Part shown: positions 1-9,775 of the stretch, one piece after another
How the letters are laid out: every line of letters begins with the position of its first letter
Position numbering within the stretch: position 1 is the first letter of the stretch
Assembly (NCBI GenBank): GCA_023853785.1
Contig: JAJIRX010000816.1
Span: 1-33,562, forward strand
Direction: 5' to 3'
Source of the DNA: Psilocybe azurescens
Lineage: Eukaryota; Basidiomycota; Agaricomycetes; Agaricales; Agrocybaceae
Length of the DNA stretch: 33,562 nucleotides
Position numbers and translations under genes: made by a program
Notes under the pieces: model-generated
What the model saw: only the letters and a program-made list of their open reading frames with translations
Databases searched by the model: none
Told to the model about the DNA's origin: nothing

Positions 1-430
1 CTTTACCATCCCCCACACAGTCCATAGGACTCCAGTGGACTCCAGTGGACTCCAGTGGACTCCACTGGACTCCACTGGACTTGGCTATACTAAGTGTAAA
101 AGGTGAACAGAGTCCAGTGGAGTCCAGTGGAGTCCACTGGAGTCCACTGGAGTCCACTGGACTCTGGTAGACTTGATGCAGTAAATAAGTAGAAATCAAA
201 ATAAATAGAGTCCACTGGAGTCCACTGGAGTCCACTGGACTCTGGTAGACTTGATACAGTAAATAAGTAGAAATCAAAATAAATAGAGTCCAGTGGACTC
301 CAGTGGACTCCATTGGACTCTGTTTATCTTTTTACACTTAGTATATAAGCAAGTCCACTGGAGTCCACTGGACTCTGATAAGCTTAATACAATAAATAAG
401 TAGAAATCAAAATAAATAGAGAAAATTGTA
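1..430. repeat. outer subterminal repeat array of left transposon
   Basis: Runs of the 10-bp motif TGGACTCCAG and its inverted form CTGGAGTCCA fill 28-160 and recur to 375. Between them a ~55-bp spacer, from a CTCTGGTAGACTTGAT-like start to GTAGAAATCAAAATAAATAG, occurs three times (about 170-222, 238-290 and 372-420). The last copy adjoins the transposase stop codon at 441. A second spacer (about 75-115) recurs inverted at about 318-352. Such arrays near the ends of DNA transposons are usually transposase binding sites; that role is inferred here. Confidence 0.8.
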
Positions 431-440
431 TAATATTTAT

Positions 441-2694
441 TTAATCTGAGACATGCATTTCATCATCACTACTATCTGTTGACTCACTATTTTCATCACT
501 TTGGGTTGTCTGGCTGCTACTCTGGCTACTATTACTACTTGCACTAGATTCCTCTTCTTCACTACTTTCATCATCTATTGAGTCCTCATTTTTTGAAGAT
601 GATAACCTGCCAAGAACATGCTTCACATGATAAACCAACATTGTATGTATAAACCAATTGAAATTTTTGGATGTCATTCGCTTTAAGATAGATTCATAGC
701 CACCAAGCCAAGCATTAAGTTGCTCACAGACTTGAGTATTAAATTCTCTATATTGAATGAGGTTTCCATTTTCATCAACTTTTTCACCCACAAGATTTGG
801 AGCACTGCCATCTTTGGGTGCAGGATTACACCATTTCCGGCAAACTTCATCAGTTGCCTTATGATTGGTATAGTGATAAGAGTCCACAATAAAACGAGTT
901 GTCTGTTTCCACTCATTCCATAACCTGAGTTTAACAGCTGTTTTAAAAACTTGACATGCTTTATCAATACAAATGTAAGCTGGTCTTTCATCTTTATTTG
1001 GAAATAGATGCTCTAGCCAGCGGAGAATATTTGTTGGAGACTCAGACTTGTCAAATTTAGTCCATGCAAGAACAACTCCACAAGGTGCACATGCAGTTTC
1101 AACACAATATGAACGATTAGGTGAAAAATAATGTTTTCGTCGTTGTGTAGAATGAGTATTCTCATCAATCTCTTCATCATGTGGTTTCTGAATAGCTCCT
1201 TCAGGAATTTGTTGCCATTCTTGATGTTCACCAGGCCTTTGAAGAATGCGACGTATACCATTGAGAGTTTCTTTACTACGGGCTTGCACACTTTGCTTCC
1301 AGTTGTCTTGATGTTGCCTGCAAGCTTGAGTTTCTTCAAATTTATCACTGTCACAGCCAACCATCCGGCATTTGTTTGCAAGTTCAACTTCATGCATTGT
1401 ACAAAGTGAACCACCACGCATTAATAAGATCATTGGTGCAACCATCAAAAGCACAAATCTAAGTTCACAAAATTAGTATAAACTTAAAAATAAAACAAAA
1501 GCCAAAAAACAAACCTGTGGCCCCATAACAACACCATCTAAAGTATATAGCTTAACAGGTAATGTACCTGGAATAGGATCTTTGTCTTGAACAGTCTCTT
1601 TGTATGGCTTGGTACAATCAGAACAAGAATGTTCTCTTGCACCAGGAATTTCACCACCATTTCCAAGTATAGCAAAGGCATGCTGAGTAAGATCATCAAT
1701 ATCAATATCAGAAATAGTTTCAAATGTTGTGTGTAAAGATGCAGCCACAACCCTAATAGAGTGCCGTACAAAAGCTTGCCAGACTTGTTTCCGACTAAGT
1801 TTAAATATATTAGCAGAATCAATAGTGCCAAAGCTATTGTTCCAATATTGAGTATATGTATTTGCAGATGCATGAAATGAGTATATGCCATTCATTAGTG
1901 CATTTGCAAAAACATAATCAACCCAGATATTGCTTCCAATCTGGATGTATTTAGGAAAATTTAGATATCTCTCATTACGAGTGTCATTATTATGATAAGT
2001 TTGATGATCTGCAGAATATAATGTGTGGCATTTGGTGCATTCTCCTGTTAACACAGGGACATTTTTAAATATAGATGATCCTTTGAGCAAAGTCACCAAT
2101 GGTAAATCACGTCCACGGGTATATACCTAATATGTCGAGATCTGCATAATGGAGTTATACATATCATGTTAAGAGGGCAGATTATCCGCACTGGTTCAAT
2201 ACACTTTTGAGAAACATTTTCCAATTTTTGATAGAAAGCACCTTGTTTATAGGGTGTAAGACCAAGAACTTCAGAAAAATTATTAAGCTTTACAGCTAAT
2301 ACAGTTTCCCAGGTATCAGACATAAATTGGTTTTGTTGAAAAAGCATAGAAAGACCAGTATCAAGTCGATTTTTAATGCACGACTCAAAGTCTTCATCCA
2401 ACTTGTAGCAATTATGCGCTTTTCATCCTGTAAACTTGGATGCTTTTGGCGAGCATGTAAATTAAGCAAGTCTGGATTTTCTACTAGAGAAAAAAGACTA
2501 GCAGCACAGTTTCCAAAGAAATATCTGGATTAAATGTTGTTGACACAAAATTGCTAAAAGCCAAAAATGTAATATTAGGAAATGGTGTTGTTGGTCCTGA
2601 TGCTGATACACCAGGAAGATATGCAAGACAGATAAGCAGCCAGAATAGAGGAAGTAGAGGTGATATAGCCATCAAGTAGATTGTTATAAAAGAT
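441..2694 (-). pseudogene. CxC5-CxC6 transposase half of left transposon (frameshifted)
   Basis: Two exons, 1515-2694 and 441-1458, are separated by a 56-bp intron (donor GTTTGT, acceptor TTAG). A hydrophobic stretch follows the internal Met at 2675. The CxC5 region has CPLNMIC, GECTKCHTLYSADH and the signature YLNFPKYIQIGSNIWVDYVF, and it ends in GVVMGPQ just before the intron. The CxC6 region follows, with paired Cys/His knuckles (GGSLCTMHE, CRMVGC, ACRQHQ). The C-terminal part resembles a KDZ/RNase H-fold transposase with candidate acidic residues in YICIDKACQVF, RFIVDSYHYTNH and FNTQVCEQLNAWL. The tail is Ser/Glu-rich. Expected role: nuclear transposase. Breaks relative to the other copy are a 2-bp loss near 1420 and a 1-bp loss near 2127. 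Both copies share a frame break near 2490 after six T's. Several breaks may be sequencing errors. The piece probably continues the gene from 5005 through the intron at 2695-2776. Confidence 0.8.
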
Positions 2695-2776
2695 CTGAAA
2701 AAATCACAGTATACAAACAGTTAGATTTTAAAACATTTAAAAGTACATTGCATATATTTATATTCTTCCTACTTAC
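2695..2776 (-). other. 82-bp intron that hides a stop codon and joins the two gene halves
   Basis: On the minus strand the upstream reading frame ends GAG CAG TAA. The same bases form a consensus donor, GAGCA|GTAAGT. The acceptor is a T-run followed by CAG at 2695-2697. Removing 82 bp joins CA to A and restores a Gln codon. It continues in frame through 2694 to the Met at 2675 of the CxC5 half. Both transposon copies have the same arrangement. Retention would give a short N-terminal protein; splicing would give one long transposase. Splicing is inferred from sequence only. Confidence 0.6.
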
Positions 2777-5005
2777 TGCTCAGATTGCTTCTTCTTCTTC
2801 TTCTTCTTTGACTTCTCCTGCTCAGATGTATCCTTTGATGAACTTGCTCTGACCTTTTCCTCAACAGCAACAACTTTTTCCTTCTTTAGCATCTTTCCAT
2901 CATTATCCATCCATTCCTGTAAATTTTTCAAAGTATACCTTGCATCATCACCCCAGAGCTCTACTGCTGTCATGCTATCAGAATCCCCATTAAGCCACTT
3001 GCTCATCTTGGGAAAATACTGAGCAGCCCTTTTAAAAGTTGGACGCCACATGTTACTCCATTGACTCTTCCCAATGAAAAGCTCGATGACTTGCTTCTCA
3101 GTTGGTGGTCTGTCAGGCCACTTTGAGATTTTAGCCATCTGGTCAAGAGCAGCACTAACAGCACAATAGCGACGTATACTGGCCAGGAAGGTCTTTGGGT
3201 GGGTGCTGACGTGTCAGATCCATTGGAACCTTGAGAACAGAAGCAAGGGTGGACTCATAAGGAGTGAATGGTTTACGAGAAATAGTTTCTTCAGCAGCAG
3301 TGGTGTTGATGTTACTGGTTTCAACCTCACCAGATGTTGATATAGATAGTGAAGGAGAGCGAGTGTGGACCAGAACACTGTGTGGCGTGACAGAACGAGA
3401 GATAGGTGGAAGAGATGCAGCCTGAAGAGATCGAGCATGTGATGGCTCTAATAGAAGAAAAAGAAATCGAAGGCTCAAAAGAGCTCTATAGCATTGAATT
3501 AGTAATATTTAGCATGCTGAGCTTGTTATATAATACTCACACAAAGAATATGAAGAGTTTGTTTACCATTATGAACTTTGAATGAAATTTCATCATTGGA
3601 TTCCACTGCATTATTGTAGAAACCTTTCATGTCCCAAAGTTCATCTATAGCATCCCAGATAAGAATACGATTTTCTAAATATAGTCAGATAGAAATTTAA
3701 ATTAGTATGTATTATGAAAAACTTACTGGTGATTGGTTCAAAAGACTAGCAACATTTTGCAAAACTGGCCCTAAGTTTTTGTTGACAGTAACAGGAACCC
3801 GCATGCTAGGCCTCATATTTGTTGCCTGAAGCTGAGAAGGATCCAAAACAGATGAATACAAAAGAACAAAGCCCTTTACTTTGTTGAAAATAGGTGAGAA
3901 ATGAAGATCTTCATCATCAACTGGATTATAAGTCAATCCAACTGCTCGGCCTCAAAAATGCCACCTGTAGCCCGAGAAGAACCTTCAGGACGAGGTGGGC
4001 TTTCCATAGTGGCATCTGTTTATAATTAAATAATTAAATAAAATAAATATAAATATAAACACCAACCTTCATCAGAAAGCTTGTTTTCAGATGTTTTCTG
4101 CTCCTCTGAACTGATAGCAACTGGAGCAGAAATATCTGGAGCAGGCAAAGACATTGTAGTGGTTGAGACGAGAGGAGTAGGAGCATCATTGATGCTTGGG
4201 GCAGCAGCAGACAGAGTTGTAGCTTCAGCATTGATAGCTGCAGTTCCAGTACCACCAGTTGAAGAAATAGCAGTCAGAAGAGACTCAATTGTAGAGACTG
4301 GTGCTGAACGCCGAGGAGGTGCAACTGAATCACCTCCTTCTGCCAGAACTTTTAAAGTGCTTAAAGTATTTTAATATATATATATAAACAAAGAACAAAA
4401 ACAAACTCACTGAGTCTGTTTCCTAATCCGCTTAGCTTCCTCAGCTTCAACAGCTGCATTTTCTCTGCAGTTGTCCTACGCTGTTTTGATCTGAAAATAA
4501 AGTTAGAAATAAATTAAAATATAGTCAATAACTTCTTACTTCTTGACCTCTTTCTTCAAAGTTGCTTTCCTCCCTCTTCTCCCCCTTTCCTCAACTTATC
4601 AACCACCATCTCCTCCAGATCTGGTAACCCTGCTCCATCCCTCCCCTCCTCCCCCTCCTCCTCCTCCTCCCCCTCCTCCTTCTCCCCTTCCTCCCTGTCC
4701 TCCTTCTCCCCTTCCTCCCCCTCCTCCTTCTCCCCTTCCTCCCCTTCCTCCCCCTCCTCCTTCTCCCCTTCCTCCCCTCCTCCTCCTCCTCTCTCCTCCT
4801 CCTCCCCTCCTCCTCCTCCCCCCTCCTCTCCCTCTCCTCCTTCCTTCTCCTTCTCTAGATCTGTCTTGGCTGCCCTGTTTGAACCAGACCTTAATCTCTT
4901 CTTAGCAGTCTGAGCAGCACTAGACCCTTGCCTCTTCCTGCTATTAGAAGCAACAGCAGAAGCAGCAGGTGTAGCTTTGGTGGTAGACCTAGTAGTAGCA
5001 GGCAT
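2773..5005 (-). pseudogene. N-terminal half of transposase gene, left copy (low-complexity, multi-exon)
   Basis: Begins MPATTRSTTKATPAASAVAS at 5005 and has a basic patch (KKRLRSGSNRAAK). A long Glu/Gly tract follows, encoded by GAG/GGA runs. Exon 1 (4540-5005) ends at a GTAAGA donor, and later exons follow short introns. Landmarks downstream are APPRRSAPVSTIESLL, GGIFRGRAVGLTYNPVDDED, ILIWDAIDELWDMKGFYNNA, PSHARSLQAASLPP and ISKWPDRPPTEKQVIELFIG, ending in KSKKKKKKKQSEQ and the TAA at 2773. I do not recognise a named domain. The basic runs suggest nuclear targeting, and the gene's place inside the transposon suggests a role in transposition. The apparent stop overlaps a splice donor, so this is likely the 5' part of one gene with 441-2694. 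Indels near 3170 and 4460 interrupt it. Not all exon phases can be reconciled. Confidence 0.65.
4632..4853. repeat. polypyrimidine (CTC/CCT) microsatellite, left copy
   Basis: An almost pure C/T tract on the plus strand, with GAG/GGA repeats on the coding minus strand, encoding the Glu/Gly run of exon 1. The counterpart at 28222-28440 differs by several indels, as expected for slippage or for sequencing error. The proline-rich open frame on the plus strand is its antisense shadow. Confidence 0.85.
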
Positions 5006-5264
5006 AGTGCAGGTGGTGAGCTAGCAGTACAGTGATGATGGCAGTTACGGAACAAGAGGCAATCTGCGCTTCAAGCAGAGAGTAATCTTAATATGGTAAC
5101 TCATATAAATACTCCAAAATAAATCCAAGTTCACTACGAAAATTCAAGCCCAGTGAATACATGAAATATATATATATATGCTAACTAAGGCTATATACAT
5201 TGTAAAAAGTTAGCTATATAACTACATAGAGAACATCATGCAAGAGGGGACAGAGACAAGGACA

Positions 5265-6235
5265 GGCAATGGCGGAGGGGGCGGGTAGCGTGGGCGGCCA
5301 CAGAGGGGTGCGGCGGGGTGGCACAATGTGGGGGCCACACGAGCTGGCAGCGTCAAGGGGGCCGGTAGCGTGGCGGCCACAGAGGGGTGCGGCGGGGTGG
5401 CACGATGGGGGCCACACGAGCTGGCAACAGCGGAGGGAGCGGGTAGCATGGCGGCCACAGAAGGGTGGCACGATGGGGGCCACACGAGCTGGCAGCGTCG
5501 AGGGGGCGGGTAGCGTGGCGGCCACAGAGGGGTGCGGCGGGGTGGCACGATGTGGGGCCACACGAGCTGGCAACGGCGGATGCAGCGGGTAGCGTGGCGG
5601 CCACCGAGGGGTGCGCGGCAGGGTGGCACGATGGGGGCCAAACGAGCTGGCAGCGTCAAGGGGGCGGGGTGGCACGATGGGGGCCACACGAGCTGGCAGC
5701 GTCGAGGGGGCGGGTAGCGTGGCGGCCACAGAGAGGTGCAGCGAGGTGGCACGATGTGGGGCCACACGAGCTGGCAACGGCGGATGCAGCGGGTAGCGTG
5801 GGCGGCCACCGAGGGGTGCGCGGCGGGGTGGCACGATGGGGGCCACGCGAGCTGGCAACGGCGGATGCAGCGGGTAGCGTGGCGGCCACTGAGGGGTGCG
5901 GCAGGGTGGCACGATGGGGGCCACACGAGCTGGCAGCGTCAGAGGGGGGCGGGGTGGCACGATGGGGGCCACACGAGCTGGCAGCGTCAAGGGGGCCGGT
6001 AGCGTGGGCGGCCACAGAGGGGTGCGCGGCGGGTGGCACGATGGGGGCCACACGAGCTGGCAACGGGCGGAGGGGCGGGTAGCGTGGGCGGCCACAGAGG
6101 GGTGCGGCGGGCAGCACGATGGGGGGGGCCACACGAGCTGGCAATGTCGAGGGGGCGAGTGACGTGGCGGCCAGAGGGGTGCAGCGGGGCGGCACGATGT
6201 GGGGGCCACACGAGCTGGCAACGGCGGAGGCCGCA
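5265..6235. repeat. GC-rich minisatellite, 13 units of ~78 bp, left copy
   Basis: The marker GAGCTGGCA occurs 13 times between about 5341 and 6212. Spacing is mostly 76-81 bp, with three short units of 46, 52 and 67 bp. Each unit carries GGGTAGCGTGG, GGCGGCCAC, GGGGTGCGGC, GGTGGCACGATG and GGGGCCACACGAGCTGGCA. Units alternate between GGCAGCGTC and GGCAACGGCGG variants. The array lies upstream of the start codon at 5005, in the leader or promoter of the transposase gene. All three frames stay open across it on both strands because the unit is near a multiple of three, so those reading frames are not evidence of a protein. Confidence 0.9.
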
Positions 6236-6361
6236 GTACGACATGGCAGCTATGGTGGCCCCATGTTGGGATACCCAACAGCAGGGCCACCGTCGACGGC
6301 AACGAGGGACGCTGTGCGTGCTCCTCATCAGTGCCTCGTGCCGTCGACACGGGGTCTGCGC

Positions 6362-6413
6362 CTGCGTGGTTTGTTAGCAAAAGAAGGGGATAGGCGGGAC
6401 GGTATGTACTCAC
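6362..6413 (-). other. 52-bp candidate leader intron, left copy
   Basis: On the minus strand a GTGAGT donor ends at 6413 and a CGCAG acceptor lies at 6362, with CTAAC as a possible branch point. The other copy has the same 52-bp structure at 26665-26716. No long frame continues cleanly across the join, so it is best read as part of a spliced 5' leader that starts in the GC-rich block at 6415-6720. Confidence 0.5.
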
Positions 6414-6914
6414 CTCCTTCCCCGGTTCCTCCCAGGCCCCCTTCCCTCCCATTTTGAACAGCGGCGGCGGCGGCTACCCGATCCGCCCTCGCAAACGGTG
6501 ATGACGTAGGCCGTCGCTGAAGCGTAGAAGGGTGGCGGCGGGTGAGGGACGGCGGCGACGGTGACGGGCGGCGGTGGTGAAGAGGGCAAGGCGACGGCGA
6601 GAGAAAGGGAAGGGGAGATGGTGGTGGTTGGAAAGAAAGAAGCAATTGACAGCACATGCATCCGTTTGATGGCGATCGTGCCGATCGGCCGATGCCGGGC
6701 ACGCTGCGGCGTCACATGCGCCCTGTGAAATTCTTACCCCGCGGACTGAACAAAATGCAAAATTTAATTTACAGGGAGGCGTTGCTCTCTGGTTTATTTA
6801 AATGTAGTCTCAGTTAATTGTTATTATACAGTGTCAATTTTTATGTTATTTTTTTGCAATTGATATTAATATTAATAACTAATGATTATACTTTGGATAT
6901 TATGTTAATTATTG

Positions 6915-7268
6915 CATCCAGTGGACTCAGTGGACTCCACTGGACTCCACTGGAGTCCACTGGACTGTGCTAATAAACATATTATTTGTTGTTATTCAGT
7001 GAATATTTAAGCCCCAGTCCAGTGGACTCCAGTGGACTCCAGTGGACTTGACTGGACTCTCAATCCACTGGACTGAGACTGGACTGAAAATTTGGCAGGA
7101 GTCCAGTGCGAGTCCAGTGGACTCCAGTGGACTGCAGTCCAGTTCCAGTCCAGTGGACTGGACAATCTGTCAGCCAGTTTGGCTGGACAGAGAGTCCAGT
7201 GGAGTCCACTGGAGTCCACTGGAGTCCACTGGAGTCCATATGGATTGTGTGGGGAAAGGAAAGACCTC
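6915..7268. repeat. inner TIR and subterminal repeats, left copy
   Basis: Arrays of TGGACTCCAGTGGACTCCAC in both orientations run from 6918 to 6966 and from 7016 to 7240, ending in CCATATGGATTGTGTGGGG and AAAGGAAAGACCTC. The last ~75 bp are the inverted counterpart of bases 1-70. An AT-rich block (6760-6915) separates the array from the leader region. Confidence 0.85.
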
Positions 7269-8228
7269 CACATTTACAATGTTCTTTGTTCACGTGTCAT
7301 CCTAGTTTCGTTGGTTCTGACTTGGTTCCGACCCAGATGTCTAGGGTATGAAGCAGGACAGTGTCATATATTCCTATGTATCCACATACTAACCAAATAG
7401 CCTCAAATCTGTCCTGCACCTAACGACGTGTATCATTCTTGGACCAGACTATCTGTAGACGTACTGTGAGCTATGGTACCAATTGCAATTGTTGAAGCTT
7501 AAAGAAAAATAGGAGTATTCAAAATTGTCAGCCCAGACGCCGACTCTCGAGACCACGCTAGGTGGAGAAATTGGTGTGTCCAGGACATCATCGATAACCG
7601 GTTCATTAGCAAGCGCGAGCTTCAAGTTATTAACTTGGAGCTGGCTATCAAACTGGCTCCTGCCCGTGAGCTGATTCTCGCTGTTATATTTCAAAGCTGC
7701 GTGGGAGCAGCTGAATATCTCGATGCTGGAGTTCAAAGGCTACAGAATTCGACCTATATGCCGCCATCGGAAATACGAAGGTCCCGGTGAAGCGGGCGCC
7801 GGGCGCTCCAGTCATTCATCCTTGTGCTATTTTAGACATATATCAGGGCTCTGTAAAGGGAGAGTCGAATATTAGTGATGTGGGTACTCTGGCTTGGCTG
7901 CGACGATTGACGTTGTAGAATTGGCTGAAGTTGAAACAGCTCTTCGACGTCGCCTATATTTCTCCAGAGCTCTGTACTCAATCACACAAGGTATATTTCC
8001 ACTATCATACCCTTTTAGTTCCTGGAAGAATTGTGTTGCATAGAGCACAGGGGTGCGTCCACACCGAGCGATACCGTAACTCAGAATTCTATCAAATTTG
8101 AACTAATACGGACTATACATTAAGGTATTGAATGGGCTGTATATTAACAGTAACAGTTTCATAAACCGTCGATCAAGTTAGTCAAGGAGTGTCGATGGTC
8201 TGACTGTCTAGTCACTAACATTGTACCT
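7269..8228. other. host DNA between transposon and seven-TM gene
   Basis: No recognisable gene. The only coding-like stretch is on the plus strand from about 7473 to 8000 and is described separately. 8001-8228 shows nothing. Confidence 0.4.
7473..8000 (+). pseudogene. unrecognised coding-like fragment, frameshifted
   Basis: From an ATG at 7473 the frame reads MVPIAIVEA and stops. One base further it continues openly with KIVSPDADSRDHARWRNWC, VINLELAIKLAPARELIL and AAEYLDAGVQRLQNSTYMPP to about 7790. After another shift come PVKRAPGAPVIHPCAILDIY and then VELAEVETALRRRLYFSRAL. The last ends at a possible donor, CACAAG|GTATAT, near 7990. Amino-acid composition looks like real protein, but I recognise no family. 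It could be the remnant of a multi-exon gene or a gene with sequencing indels. The minus-strand open frame at 7449-7736 is the less likely alternative. Confidence 0.3.
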
Positions 8229-9540
8229 CTATTCGACATTCTTCTCTTCATCCCGATGGGTGCCCTCATTTCTAATCATTGCGCTAACTGAATGATCGGC
8301 CCACCCGGATAGAGTGCCATTCGTGACTCCTTCGCCGTGAAACTGAAGATTGGAAATACGGTTGACAGACGGTGGACACGCACTATGAGAGCTCGTACTA
8401 AGAGCAATGCGACCAACCACAATCGTAGGTGCCATGCCCTAAGTCAACAACGGTCAGCGAAAAGTAAGATCCCATGACGTTTCGGAATTAACGAGAGATT
8501 TTACCCCGACCGCAGTCACAACTATCTGCATATAAAACACGACATTTGAAAGCTAAGATTGTATCGACTCTGAAGCCGGAACAACCAATATAACAGCATA
8601 CACAAGGATAACAAGCGAGTACCCCGCAGCCGACCCAATAAGCACGTTTCATAATATGCTTGAACGTTTCTCTTGGACGTCGGGCGCAGTCAAGCGGGAG
8701 GAGGAATGGATCTTGTATGCGATCATGCAGGTCGTGATGATGGTGGTGCCGAAAGAAACGAAGATTTGGGCGCCTTGAATGTTTCCTGAGAGTGCTGCAT
8801 CGGTTGGGTTCGTTACACTGCCGACGTGCAATGATGTTATCAATCCTGCCACCAACAGACCTGCACAATGTTTCGTCAGAACGTGGAAGTCAAATATATG
8901 CGAGCGAAGGTGATAGCAATAGCTTACCAAATTCGGGCGAGTAGGAAGACGACTGGTAAGGAGGTTACACGCAGCGACTGACCCCAGACATGATAACATC
9001 TCCATATCTGTATTTTGATAGGATGATAAGCTATATTATTGCCGACTGAAATGTCGCTACAAAAAGCCCATCCCAAACGAGTAATAACTGAGGTAGAAAA
9101 GTACGTCCGTCACGACGAACGTCCAAGCTGGGCCGCCGGCCAATGTTGCGAAAAACATAGATAAACGAGAGTCTCCATTGATCACGACTGCCCAGTCAAG
9201 AGTGTACCATTGAATAATAAACGTGCTCATGGAAAGTAAGTAGAGCATGGAAATGGTGGGTAATACAACGTAATGGTTCCAATTTGTTGCCTTCTGAGAC
9301 ACTGCAGCGCCGGTCAGCATTCACAGCAACTATTTGGATACACGAGGACATACGATAGAGATACATAGTACCAGCATACACCATGGTGTACAACCCTGAT
9401 ATTAACAGTTAGGCATGGTTCTGATACGCATGGAAAAGTCGCGCACCCATCAAAAAGCTCAGGAGGATCGTGCAATTGAGATTGTCGCTGACGATAGATT
9501 CCTGCAGAGAAATAGGCAGTATAGGTGGTGTTGTGGACAT
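8229..9540 (-). pseudogene. seven-TM membrane protein gene of basidiomycete type, copy A (in-frame stops)
   Basis: Six exons match those of the paralogue at 17944-19173: 9447-9540, 9354-9395 (42 bp in both copies), about 9063-9301, 8928-9007, 8505-8860 and 8229-8438. The protein starts MSTTPPILPISLQESIVSDN. Hydrophobic segments include YTMVYAGTMYLY and SMLYLLSMSTFIIQW. Family landmarks are WRCYHVWGQSLRV, NPTDAALSGNIQGAQIF, TTCMIAYKIHSSS, SLVILVYAVILVVP and MAPTIVVGRIAL. This pattern is typical of an expanded Agaricomycete family of predicted multi-pass membrane proteins of unknown function. Damage: in-frame TGA at 8649-8651, TAG at 8553-8555, no convincing donor after exon 3, and an extra T near exon 4's donor. 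The retrotransposon LTR begins 70 bp upstream of the start codon. Probably a pseudogene. Confidence 0.75.
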
Positions 9541-9610
9541 AACGACAGTGAATTGGTTCTCAAGAATCTCTCCTCCAGATTCCACCTAGGTCTTATAGCA
9601 CCTGGCGTAC

Positions 9611-9773
9611 TGTTAGAGTAGACTACTCTAACGTGAACGTGACCTGCTCCACAGGTCACATGTCCGTATAAAATACCACGTTCTGTCTCGTATGTACTTC
9701 AGTCTCGTTCTGGTCTATACACCCATCGTCTCCACTTGCTTGCCTCTCGCCCCCTTTCGGTCTTCGTCTGACA
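9611..9773 (+). repeat. 5' LTR (163 bp)
   Basis: Begins TGTTAGAG and ends CTGACA, with the canonical TG...CA ends. TATAAAA at 9667-9673 is a likely TATA box, and transcription would begin near 9700. Two hairpin-forming inverted repeats lie near the start: TTAGAGTAG-A-CTACTCTAA at 9613-9631, and GTGACCTG/CAGGTCAC with a 5-nt loop at 9639-9659. Its three differences from the 3' LTR are single-base indels. Confidence 0.93.
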
Positions 9774-9775
9774 TT

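Larger units (their letters stand above)
1..7268 (-). mobile_element. CxC5/CxC6 (KDZ-related) DNA transposon, left copy
   Basis: This copy is the reverse complement of 25814-33081 at near identity over its whole length. Similarity stops exactly after AAGACCTC at 7261-7268, where the two flanks become unrelated, so 7268 is the true inner end. The outer end is cut by the window: by comparison with the other copy about 6 bp (GCAGTA) are missing before base 1. Imperfect terminal inverted repeats of ~75 bp share the core CCCCACACA(A/G)TCCATA(T)GGACTCC. The inside order from 7268 downward is TIR, AT-rich block, GC-rich leader, minisatellite, the two-part transposase gene, then a repeat-rich tail. 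If the target duplication is 7 bp as in the other copy, it would be CACATTT at 7269-7275, with its partner outside the window. Assignment to the KDZ group rests on the protein. Confidence 0.9.

Noticed and set aside
160..420. Regular repeat-spacer pattern resembling a CRISPR array
   Set aside because: Spacers are themselves repeated, repeats vary in number and orientation, and the region is the end of a eukaryotic transposon.
720..1409. Plus-strand frames opposite the CxC6 exon
   Set aside because: Shadows of a well-supported minus-strand coding exon.
4543..4905. Proline-rich open frame on the plus strand
   Set aside because: It is antisense to the GAG/GGA repeat of transposase exon 1; its long openness comes from the CCT/CTC repeat.
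5214..6452. 412-codon minus-strand frame through the minisatellite
   Set aside because: Other frames on both strands are also open through the repeat, the frame is not kept in the other copy, and the composition is pure repeat.
7042..7400. Overlapping frames through the inner subterminal repeats
   Set aside because: They translate the 10-bp motif array in every frame (repeated SSGLQW or ESTGVHW peptides).
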